A model generated the notes under the pieces. The model did no database searches. It was not told the DNA's origin and was given only the letters and a program-made list of their open reading frames with translations. Positions 1-5,849 of a DNA stretch of 6,479 bases are shown one piece after another. Source of the DNA: Candidatus Aenigmatarchaeota archaeon (GTDB lineage Archaea; Aenigmatarchaeota; Aenigmatarchaeia; QMZP01); contig QMZY01000050.1 in NCBI GenBank assembly GCA_003663415.1, forward strand, positions 1 to 6,479, in the 5' to 3' direction. Within the stretch, counting starts at the first letter, position 1. Each line of letters begins with the position of its first letter. Made by a program: the position numbers and the translations under genes.

Positions 1-1152
1 TCTGTCGGTGCAAGCGGTGATTTGAACCCTCTTTCGCATATGGCACTGCCTTTAATAGGTGAAGGGTTTGTTGAATACAAAGGAAAAATAATAAAATCAG
101 AAGAGGCTTTCAAGGAGTGTGGAATTGAAAAAATTAACCTGAGTTACAAAGAAGGTCTTTCTTTAATAAACGGAACATCTGTTATGACAGGAATTGCTGC
201 ATTGCTTGTTTATGATTCTGAAAATATATTAAAAATTGCGGAGCTTGGAGCAGCTTTTGGTTTAGAGGTTTTGGATGGTATAATAGATGCATATGATGAG
301 AGGCTGCAGAACGTTAAGAGTCATCCCGGTCAGATAAAAACAGCGCAAAACATAAGGGAAATGTTAAAAGAGAGCAGAAACGTAAAGGATAGAAATTTTA
401 TTTTAAATGTTTTGGAAAATGAAAAAACAGAGGATGACGTGTTTGAAGTTAATACAGAAATTCAGAACGCCTATTCTTTAAGATGCGCACCACAAATACT
501 CGGTCCTGTCAGTGATATTATCAACTATGTTAAAAGGGTTGTGGAAACAGAAATGAATTCAGTGACAGACAATCCTATTGTATTTTCGGAGGGGAAAGAA
601 ATTCTTCACGGTTGCAATTTCCATGGTCAGCCTGTTTCTATGGCTATGGATTTCTTGTCTGTTGGTTTGGCAGAAATCGGCGTGCTGTCAGAGAGAAGAA
701 CTGCAAGGGTTCTTGATAAAAATTTGAACAACGGTCTTCCTGCTTTCTTAATAAAAGAAGATACTGGTTTAAAGAGCGGTTTTATGGGTATGCAATATAT
801 CGCGTCTTCATGTGTTGCTGAAAACGCTGTTTTAAGTTCTCCTGTAAGTATACAATCTGTGTCTACAAACGCAAACAATCAAGACGTGGTCAGCATGGGA
901 ACTGTGGCTGCAAGAAAATGCAAGAAGGTCTTGGAGAATATAGAAAGAATTCTTGGGGTTGAATTGCTTGTTATGTGCCAGGCAGTGGATGTGAAAAATA
1001 TAGCAGACAGGCTTGGTGTTGGCACGAAAAAAGCGTATGATTTTATAAGAGAACAGATTCCTGTTCTGGAAGAAGACAGAATTTTATCAGATGATTTGAA
1101 TAAAATTATAGGATTGATAAAAAACAGGTCTGTCCTGAAAGCAATTCAGTGA
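1..1152 (+). CDS. MIO-type aromatic amino acid ammonia-lyase/aminomutase (HAL/PAL/TAL superfamily), 5'-truncated by window edge
   Basis: Seen: the reading frame is open from base 1, so the gene starts upstream; 383 residues are visible of roughly 500-530 usual for the family. The first residues are SVGASGDLNPLSHMAL, holding the Ala-Ser-Gly triad (codons at 10-18) that cyclises to the MIO electrophile. Other family blocks follow: LINGT (visible residue 57), HPGQI, YSLRCAPQ (Tyr 158, Arg 161), NFHGQPVSMAMD and NNQDVVSMGTVAARK (Gln 294). Known: these enzymes eliminate ammonia from His, Phe or Tyr, or isomerise the alpha-amino acid to a beta-amino acid, as cytosolic tetramers. In histidases the late block reads QEDHVSM and its Glu contacts the imidazole; here Gln takes that place and RCAPQ replaces RCQPQ, both as in Tyr/Phe lyases and aminomutases. 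I therefore doubt a plain hutH call. The selectivity residues before the MIO triad lie outside the window. The stop TGA overlaps the 3' end of the convergent UbiA gene by 7 bases. Confidence 0.9.
   Translation, partial: SVGASGDLNPLSHMALPLIGEGFVEYKGKIIKSEEAFKECGIEKINLSYKEGLSLINGTSVMTGIAALLVYDSENILKIAELGAAFGLEVLDGIIDAYDERLQNVKSHPGQIKTAQNIREMLKESRNVKDRNFILNVLENEKTEDDVFEVNTEIQNAYSLRCAPQILGPVSDIINYVKRVVETEMNSVTDNPIVFSEGKEILHGCNFHGQPVSMAMDFLSVGLAEIGVLSERRTARVLDKNLNNGLPAFLIKEDTGLKSGFMGMQYIASSCVAENAVLSSPVSIQSVSTNANNQDVVSMGTVAARKCKKVLENIERILGVELLVMCQAVDVKNIADRLGVGTKKAYDFIREQIPVLEEDRILSDDLNKIIGLIKNRSVLKAIQ
1119..1137 (-). terminator. candidate terminator of the KaiC-V4R-UbiA operon
   Basis: On the minus strand, beginning nine bases after the UbiA stop, CAGG-ACAGA-CCTG can form a short hairpin immediately followed by six T. 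Archaeal termination mainly needs the T run, so this is plausible. It lies inside the last codons of the convergent lyase gene, so the transcript would have to end within that gene's antisense. The stem is only four base pairs and may be chance. Confidence 0.35.
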
Positions 1153-1961
1153 ATTAATAGGATTAAAAGGATTAAGATGTTTTGAAGATTGGTTATTTTT
1201 ACACTCCTTACAAATGTTTTTAAAAACCGGTTTTTTCTCAGGGGATAAAGTGCCCAAACAAAGCCAACAGAAAGCAGAGCAAGAATGTTTATTTCCGGAA
1301 CCAACAAATAGAGCAATGGTAAAAAAGGCAAAGGAAGCAAAAACATTTTTGATTTTTTTTCTCCAAGCAAACCCGCGAGGGTTTTTATGCCGTATTTTAT
1401 ATCACCCTCTATATCATGTATGTCTTTTGAGAATGTTACGAAAAAGGCTATCAGTGCCTGAATAAAAACAACTTTCCATAAAAATTCATTATTTAGTGTA
1501 ATTATCGCTGCTCCGCCCAGAATTGCTGCGGTGTGCGCCCAAACCAAAGTAAGCGTGCAAAATATATGTCTTGATTTCAAATGAAGAGGTTTTAAGGAGT
1601 AAATTGTTCCTAAAAAAGCTATGCTTGCGCCTATAACAAAAAGATTGAAATTTACATATCTTATAATTAGAAGGCCCGAAAGATAAGAGATAAAAGTTGC
1701 TGTCAAAAGCTCATCTTTTGTTATTTCGCCTTTTACAGAAGGCCTGTCTGGTTTGTTTATTTTGTCTATATCTATGTCAGCGTATGCATTAATGAAATAG
1801 CATCCAAAATAAACAAGCAAAAATCCGGACACGCCAACCCATGTGAGCGGCTGAAACAATGCGGATTTACCACCAGAAACAACAACACCAACCATCATGC
1901 ATAAAAAATACACAAACTGTATCTCTGGTCTTATTGTTTTTAAATAAATTTTTATCCTCAT
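1146..1961 (-). CDS. UbiA-family integral membrane prenyltransferase (first copy, operon 3rd gene)
   Basis: Seen: 271 residues, very hydrophobic with about eight to nine candidate membrane helices. Both Mg-diphosphate motifs are intact: Asn58-x3-Asp62-x3-Asp66 followed by NKPDRP, and KDIHDIEGD (Asp180, Asp183, Asp187) followed by YGIKTLAGLLG. The cytosolic-loop block YSLKPLHLK (residues 121-129) is also typical. Known: UbiA proteins transfer an isoprenoid chain from its diphosphate to an aromatic ring, a tetrapyrrole propionate or a glycerol lipid head at the membrane face. The acceptor cannot be read from sequence; archaeal ether-lipid synthase, quinone-type or chlorophyll-synthase-like roles are all possible. 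Start choice: the ATG at 1961 overlaps the upstream V4R stop as ATGA and has a strong archaeal Shine-Dalgarno GAGGTG eight bases before it. A further-upstream in-frame start at 2042 would only add residues encoded inside the V4R gene. The stop lies within the end of the convergent lyase gene. Confidence 0.9.
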   Translation of the reverse strand: MRIKIYLKTIRPEIQFVYFLCMMVGVVVSGGKSALFQPLTWVGVSGFLLVYFGCYFINAYADIDIDKINKPDRPSVKGEITKDELLTATFISYLSGLLIIRYVNFNLFVIGASIAFLGTIYSLKPLHLKSRHIFCTLTLVWAHTAAILGGAAIITLNNEFLWKVVFIQALIAFFVTFSKDIHDIEGDIKYGIKTLAGLLGEKKSKMFLLPLPFLPLLYLLVPEINILALLSVGFVWALYPLRKNRFLKTFVRSVKITNLQNILILLILLIH

Positions 1962-3091
1962 GTTTTCACCACCTCTGCAATGGCATTGAGCTGGTTTTTT
2001 GCGGTAAAATACCTGAATTTGGTTCTGGTTTGTTCTTGGCACAAAAGTCCTGACACAAAACCTTCAAAATATTTGTTCCATTTTGCATCAAAATATTCAG
2101 ACCATGGAAGTTTTTCAAAATATATTTTGCCTTCTGATAATTTTTTTGGCAGGCCCCAGCCAAAGGCAGACATTATTTCAATCGTAAAAGCTGTTTTGTT
2201 TTCTTCAGAAACTTTTTCTGCTGTTGTTAATTTCTTGCCTGCAAGGAACGAGGAGTCAAAAACTATTGAAACGCCGGGTTTGCCAAATGCCTCAAAGATG
2301 TTTTTTTCCAAAATGTGTAAAGAACTTAGCTCCATTGGAAAAAATCTTTCATCAGAATAAAGAAATTTGCCTTTATTGTATTCAATTTTTCCTGCATCCA
2401 TTAGTTTTTTTACACTGCTAAGGGACTGGCTGTAAGATGTTTCTAATTCGTTAAATGAATAATATATCTGTGAAACATTGGTTTCATGTATTGGTGTTTT
2501 GTTTATATTGGGATATTTTTTTACAAGAATGTTAAAAGGCGCGTAGATTGCTTTACATTGTTTGTCTCCTCTTCCTTCACAGGCAAACTGCACGCCTTCT
2601 ATTGTTGGATCCTTGCATATGCTGCTCCAGTAACCTGCAACAACGCCTTCAGTAAAAAAACTTCCAACGCCGCTTTTTCTGCATATAACAAAATTTCTAT
2701 ATGTTAATTCAAGTGTCTTTTTTTCCCAATTGGTTCTGTCTTCTATTTTTTCAGCAAAAACCGTTTCAAATGTTCTCAGAAAAAAATACCACATAGAATT
2801 TCTTGTGGGGCTTTTTATATCCGGTATCATTTCCATTTTTGAATATCTTATTCCGAACTCTTTTCCGCTTTTATAAAGAACTGCTTTCGCTTTATCTCCA
2901 AATTTGCTGAAAAGGTTTTTTTCTATTTCTGCTATCGCTGTTTCAGAAATCATAACGTTTCTTAAAGGTGTTCCTGTTTTTGACGAGGGTGTGAGTTTTT
3001 CTTGTATAAATCCTGGAGTGTCATAAGAAACCATTCTTGGTATGAGTGTTTTTCTTATGAACCAGTCAGTAACGCGGTCTTTTATCTTCAT
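1958..3091 (-). CDS. Tandem V4R-domain protein (ligand-binding), operon 2nd gene
   Basis: Seen: 377 residues with no signal peptide or membrane helix. Residues about 46-190 fit a V4R (4-vinyl reductase type) domain: EKNLFSKFGDKAKAVLYKSG near its start, then FFTEGVVAGYW, then the closing pair Cys171 and Cys179 in CEGRGDKQC. Residues about 250-370 look like a second, degenerate copy: LEKNIFEAFGKPGVSIVFDS echoes the first copy, followed by the GWG turn (311-313) and FEGFVSGLL; its closing cysteine pair is absent. Known: V4R domains bind small hydrophobic or aromatic molecules (phenol/toluene sensors of the DmpR/XylR type) and occur in BchJ of bacteriochlorophyll synthesis; some bind metal through the cysteines. 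Inference: a soluble sensor or carrier acting with the ATPase encoded just upstream, whose stop it overlaps as ATGA (3088-3091). No clear Shine-Dalgarno precedes this start, so it probably relies on translational coupling. The ligand is unknown. Confidence 0.8.
   Translation of the reverse strand: MKIKDRVTDWFIRKTLIPRMVSYDTPGFIQEKLTPSSKTGTPLRNVMISETAIAEIEKNLFSKFGDKAKAVLYKSGKEFGIRYSKMEMIPDIKSPTRNSMWYFFLRTFETVFAEKIEDRTNWEKKTLELTYRNFVICRKSGVGSFFTEGVVAGYWSSICKDPTIEGVQFACEGRGDKQCKAIYAPFNILVKKYPNINKTPIHETNVSQIYYSFNELETSYSQSLSSVKKLMDAGKIEYNKGKFLYSDERFFPMELSSLHILEKNIFEAFGKPGVSIVFDSSFLAGKKLTTAEKVSEENKTAFTIEIMSAFGWGLPKKLSEGKIYFEKLPWSEYFDAKWNKYFEGFVSGLLCQEQTRTKFRYFTAKNQLNAIAEVVKT
1967..1975 (-). promoter_or_regulatory. 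Shine-Dalgarno sequence of the first UbiA gene
   Basis: Minus-strand GAGGTGGTG matches the archaeal anti-SD complement (GGAGGTGATC) at GAGGTG, with eight bases between it and the ATG at 1961. It lies inside the last codons of the V4R gene. It decides the start: it favours 1961 over the longer frame from 2042. Confidence 0.75.
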
Positions 3092-3849
3092 AAGGATTTG
3101 GTTTTTACAACAATGCCATTTTTCGTAATTTCCAAAGGATATATGTCCTTTCCCTGGTCTGTAAGCCTCATTTTTCTTATTTGAATTGACCTGTAGTTTT
3201 CGTTTCCTATACTCATCAGACCCATAATAATTATCCCGTCACAAGCGAATTCTGAAACAGTGTCTCTGCATATAAACTCTCCTTTTTCAGACGCTTCGGA
3301 TATGAGAATTGTTGTGCAGCTATCGGCTGTTCTTAAGTTTTCTATAAATGTGTAAATAAATTTTTTGATTATGGAATCTCCGAGGATTGGCGGTGAAAAA
3401 AACGATCTGTGCTCAAGGATATCAACCACAGAGATTTCATTCAAAGATTTGTAAACAGGCGCGTTTGTTGCAAGAACTGATATGGAATCTATTACAGCCC
3501 TTTTTATGTTGTTTTGCTGTATTTTATCAACTATAAACTGTGATATGTTTTGGTCAAGTTCCTTGGTTGATATGTATATGATTTCGAGCATGCCGTTGTT
3601 TATTAGTTTTTCAATGTCCCATCCGAACAGCTTTGCCTGTTCTATAAGGGAATCAACAGGTTGACCCACAGAAATGTAAAGCCCTTTTTCCTTAAATTTC
3701 AGTGCGCCGTTATAAAGATATTCCAGACTAAATATTGTTTTTCCTGTTCCGGGTGTTCCTGCTAGAAGAACGCAGCTTCCTTCTGGGAACCCGCCCTGAA
3801 CAAGTTTATCAAAACCCTCTATTCCTGTTTTCACTCTTTTTATACCCAT
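3088..3849 (-). CDS. KaiC/RAD55-like RecA-superfamily ATPase, single domain, catalytic Glu pair missing
   Basis: Seen: 253 residues, one KaiC-type domain. It starts with RVKTGIEGFDKLVQGGFPEG, then Walker A GTPGTGKT (31-38), Walker B RAVIDSISVL (Asp121), and ends with the family's IRKMRLTDQGKDIYPLEITKNGIVV. After strand LYIS the usual KaiC Phe-Glu-Glu is Val61-Gly62-Gln63, although the following LFGWDIEKL is normal. Known: KaiC-like ATPases form hexamers and often act as nucleotide-dependent switches; in KaiC the Glu pair activates water for hydrolysis. Inference: nucleotide binding is likely kept, but hydrolysis may be slow or use another residue, suggesting a switch rather than a motor. Also odd, the residue after KMRxTD is Gln where His is common, and the segment around HRSFFSPPILGD (147-158) looks like an insertion compared with a minimal domain. 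It is the first gene of the operon, followed by V4R through an ATGA overlap. Its TATA-like box predicts a leader of about 8-10 bases. Confidence 0.88.
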   Translation of the reverse strand: MGIKRVKTGIEGFDKLVQGGFPEGSCVLLAGTPGTGKTIFSLEYLYNGALKFKEKGLYISVGQPVDSLIEQAKLFGWDIEKLINNGMLEIIYISTKELDQNISQFIVDKIQQNNIKRAVIDSISVLATNAPVYKSLNEISVVDILEHRSFFSPPILGDSIIKKFIYTFIENLRTADSCTTILISEASEKGEFICRDTVSEFACDGIIIMGLMSIGNENYRSIQIRKMRLTDQGKDIYPLEITKNGIVVKTKSL

Positions 3850-3875
3850 AAAACCACTGTATTTATTTTTGTATT

Positions 3876-3890
3876 CTTTTATTTAAAAAT
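3876..3890 (-). promoter_or_regulatory. TATA-like promoter of the KaiC-V4R-UbiA operon
   Basis: Minus-strand TTTAAATA (3887-3880) resembles the archaeal TATA box. Counting about 26 bases from its centre puts transcription start near 3857, leaving a very short leader before the ATG at 3849. The leader holds only a weak GTGG as a possible ribosome site. The background is AT-rich, which limits confidence. Confidence 0.5.
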
Positions 3891-3901
3891 TGTTTAAACA
3901 A
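3890..3901. promoter_or_regulatory. 12-base perfect palindrome at centre of divergent promoter, candidate operator
   Basis: TTGTTTAAACAA is its own reverse complement. It occupies the exact midpoint (3895.5) of the 92-base interval between the two divergent start codons and sits between the two TATA-like boxes, touching the minus one and lying four bases from the plus one. A dimeric regulator bound here could cover the upstream element (BRE) region of both promoters. AT-rich palindromes do arise by chance, so this is a candidate only. Confidence 0.45.
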
Positions 3902-3904
3902 AGA

Positions 3905-3919
3905 TTTAAAAAATATAAA
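3905..3919 (+). promoter_or_regulatory. TATA-like promoter of the UbiA2-radical SAM unit, leaderless
   Basis: TTTAAAAAATATAAA contains two overlapping TATA-like cores. Counting about 26 bases from the AATATAAA core (3912-3919) places transcription start at or next to the ATG at 3942. No ribosome-binding site is present before that ATG. Both facts fit a leaderless archaeal mRNA. Confidence 0.5.
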
Positions 3920-3941
3920 CCAACATTTAAAATATTAAAAT

Positions 3942-4760
3942 ATGGAGGGAAAAATAGAAAAAACTTTGTTTGTTTTGAACGAATTAAGAAAATTTCTTAG
4001 AGTAGAAGTAGCATTAGTAATAGTGTGTATGTCTCTTTCCGGATACTTTATATTTCATTCATTAGGAAATGTTATTTTTCCTCTTGTTTTTGCTTCATTT
4101 TTTCTTAGCTGTGCTGGTTACTCTTTTAATCATTTTACAGACAAAGAAGAAGATATTATAAATAATGAAAAATTGAATTTTTTTGTAACACATAGATCTG
4201 GCAAGTGTATAACTTTTTCTTGTGTATTTTTAACTGTTTTTTCATTGTTTTATCTTCCTTTTATTTCCTTTTCTATTTGTTTAACAGCATTAATATTAAG
4301 CGTGATTTATTCTGCATACAGAATTAAAAACGTTTTTCCTTTCAAGAATATATATTCTGGTCTTGTAATGTCCATGTCATTTTTAATGGGCGCTGGGATT
4401 AATTGGGAAGGTTTTTATAACGCGTTGGGTTATTTTCCTCTTATTTTTATCATAGGAATGACAGGAAACCTGTTGGGAGATGTAAGAGGGTATAAAGGAG
4501 ATAAAATTGCAGGTGTGAAAACCATACCTGTGGTTTTTGGAATAAGTTTTGCAAAAAAACTTATTGTTTTCAATTTTATTGTTTTTACTATATTAACACT
4601 TTCTTTAGGATATTATCTTTTACTTCCAATTGTTCCATCTTTAGTTTTTGTGTGTGTTTTCATAATGAAAGGTGATTATATAAAAGCGAGAATCAGTATG
4701 ATTTCTACTTTTTTGCTTTTGGCTCCTTTTTTGTTTATTATAAAATTAGCAGGGTTTTGA
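3942..4760 (+). CDS. UbiA-family integral membrane protein (second, divergent copy)
   Basis: Seen: 272 residues, strongly hydrophobic, about eight to nine candidate helices. The first Asp-rich motif is intact: Asn63-x3-Asp67-x3-Asp71 in NHFTDKEED. The block after it reads INNEKLNFFVTHRSGK, lacking the usual DRP. The second motif reads GDVRGYKGD (Asp180, Gly183, Asp187) followed by GVKTIPVVFG; the middle Asp, present at the same residue number in the other UbiA protein of this window, is Gly here. Known: the second motif helps coordinate Mg-diphosphate, and the family varies most there. Inference: probably still a prenyltransferase or isoprenoid-binding enzyme, with altered metal coordination or acceptor. 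Its base composition is markedly more AT-rich (about 27% GC in three sampled lines) than the first UbiA gene (about 39%). The start follows a TATA-like box at leaderless distance. The radical SAM gene follows with no gap. Confidence 0.85.
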   Translation: MEGKIEKTLFVLNELRKFLRVEVALVIVCMSLSGYFIFHSLGNVIFPLVFASFFLSCAGYSFNHFTDKEEDIINNEKLNFFVTHRSGKCITFSCVFLTVFSLFYLPFISFSICLTALILSVIYSAYRIKNVFPFKNIYSGLVMSMSFLMGAGINWEGFYNALGYFPLIFIIGMTGNLLGDVRGYKGDKIAGVKTIPVVFGISFAKKLIVFNFIVFTILTLSLGYYLLLPIVPSLVFVCVFIMKGDYIKARISMISTFLLLAPFLFIIKLAGF

Positions 4761-5849
4761 ATGTGTTCTATCACATTTGATTGGGAAGAGAACGATGCAA
4801 TGAGAAAAGTAAAGGAGTTTGAAAAGACCAGAAATAAGTGGATTGGTAGGCTGTTATGGATTACCTTAGAATTCACAGAGCTTTGTAACCATAAATGTAT
4901 TTATTGTTATGAAAACGCGGGTTCAAAACACGGGTATAAACAAATAGAAATAGAAAAAATGAAAGAATTAATTGATTATTTTGGTGAACACGGAATTAAA
5001 CAATTAACATGTTCTGGTGGTGAACCGTTGCTCTATCCTTACATAAAGGAGGCTATCAAACAAGCAAGAGAAAATGGAATGATTGTACATATGATTACGA
5101 ATGGTTATTTTCTGAATAAAAAAAGAGCAAAGGAATTGTTTGATGTTGGACTTACCCAGGTTCAAATAAATATAGACAGTGTTCGCCCAGAAAAACATGA
5201 TATGATAAGGGGCAAAAAAGGTTCTTTTAAGCACGCTGTTGAAGCATTAAAAAATGCAAAGGAAGTTGGAATGACATGTGTAACCCAAACAGTGGTTACA
5301 AGCTTAAATGAAAACGAGATAATAGATATTTTTAAGTTTGCAAGAAAACTTGGAATTCAAAGATGTAGAGTGTGGGATATTGTTCCTGCTGAGGGTCGTG
5401 CAAGGGAACATATGCATTTAAAACCGAAAAGAAATTATATAGAGATTATAAAAGAACTTGCTGACTTTGCGTATGAAACCGGTGCTGTGAATATAGAATC
5501 TGGAGATCCATTATTTCATTCGGGAATAGAAAAAAGGGTTCCTATTACTGGTGGTTATTGTCCCTATTCTATTGGTTTATTAGCGAATCTCTCTGTTACT
5601 GGTGATTCTTATTTTTGTTGCACAAACCGAGGAGAGCCAATGTATAATATATTTGATGTTATGCAAACTGGAAAGAACCTAAATAAAATTCACAGAGAAA
5701 CTCTTATAAAAACTATAAAAAATGTTCAAATGTTTAATCTTCCAAAAGAATGCAAAAAATGTGAATTTTTTAATACTTGTAAAGGCGGTTGTGTAATGAG
5801 AAGAGCGTTTGTAGGTTATGGAAAAGATTACTGGTGTGAAAAAAATTAG
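4761..5849 (+). CDS. Radical SAM enzyme with C-terminal SPASM domain (two auxiliary Fe-S clusters)
   Basis: Seen: 362 residues. The SAM cluster motif CNHKCIYC (Cys42, 46, 49) and the SAM-binding GGEP (86-89) are intact. The C-terminal end has the complete seven-cysteine SPASM pattern: Cys267-x13-Gly281-x4-Cys286, then Cys331-x2-Cys334-x5-Cys340-x3-Cys344, then Cys359 three residues from the end. Known: such enzymes cleave SAM to a 5'-deoxyadenosyl radical; relatives modify peptides (PqqE, anaerobic sulfatase maturases) or haem precursors (AhbC/AhbD, NirJ). The substrate cannot be read here, and no small precursor-peptide gene is seen next to it. Start: ATG 4761 directly follows the UbiA TGA, implying termination-reinitiation; a second in-frame ATG at 4800 is also possible, and neither has a clear Shine-Dalgarno. 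Inference: it acts on the same pathway as the membrane prenyltransferase with which it is co-transcribed. Its stop overlaps that of the convergent V4R gene. Confidence 0.93.
   Translation: MCSITFDWEENDAMRKVKEFEKTRNKWIGRLLWITLEFTELCNHKCIYCYENAGSKHGYKQIEIEKMKELIDYFGEHGIKQLTCSGGEPLLYPYIKEAIKQARENGMIVHMITNGYFLNKKRAKELFDVGLTQVQINIDSVRPEKHDMIRGKKGSFKHAVEALKNAKEVGMTCVTQTVVTSLNENEIIDIFKFARKLGIQRCRVWDIVPAEGRAREHMHLKPKRNYIEIIKELADFAYETGAVNIESGDPLFHSGIEKRVPITGGYCPYSIGLLANLSVTGDSYFCCTNRGEPMYNIFDVMQTGKNLNKIHRETLIKTIKNVQMFNLPKECKKCEFFNTCKGGCVMRRAFVGYGKDYWCEKN
5839..5845 (-). terminator. candidate T-run terminator of the right-hand V4R gene
   Basis: On the minus strand seven T follow directly after the TAA stop codon (5848-5846). 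Archaeal RNA polymerase commonly terminates at such runs without a hairpin. It lies inside the last codons of the radical SAM gene. Confidence 0.4.

Noticed and set aside
22..24. TTG at 22 as the start of the ammonia-lyase
   Set aside because: The frame is open to base 1 and encodes the MIO Ala-Ser-Gly triad before this codon, so the gene must begin upstream of the window.
1158..1176. Tandem AGGATTAAA-like 9-base repeat
   Set aside because: Only two copies, inside the 3' coding end of the UbiA gene where it encodes Leu/Ile-rich residues. This is probably low complexity of a membrane helix.
1222..1236. AAAAACCGGTTTTT palindrome plus T as a terminator of the lyase gene
   Set aside because: It is a loopless palindrome encoding codons near the end of the first UbiA gene, 70 bases beyond the lyase stop. 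A role is possible but not supported beyond base pairing.
1959..2042. Longer version of the first UbiA protein starting at 2042 (27 extra residues)
   Set aside because: The extra residues are polar, lie wholly inside the V4R gene, and resemble no UbiA N-terminus. The ATG at 1961 has a strong Shine-Dalgarno and an ATGA overlap.
1980..2360. Plus-strand open frame of 126 codons antisense to the left V4R gene
   Set aside because: It has no recognisable domain or ribosome site, and the opposite frame carries a convincing V4R protein.
4676..5234. Minus-strand open frames opposite the UbiA2/radical SAM genes
   Set aside because: Short frames without family resemblance, fully covered by well-supported genes on the plus strand.
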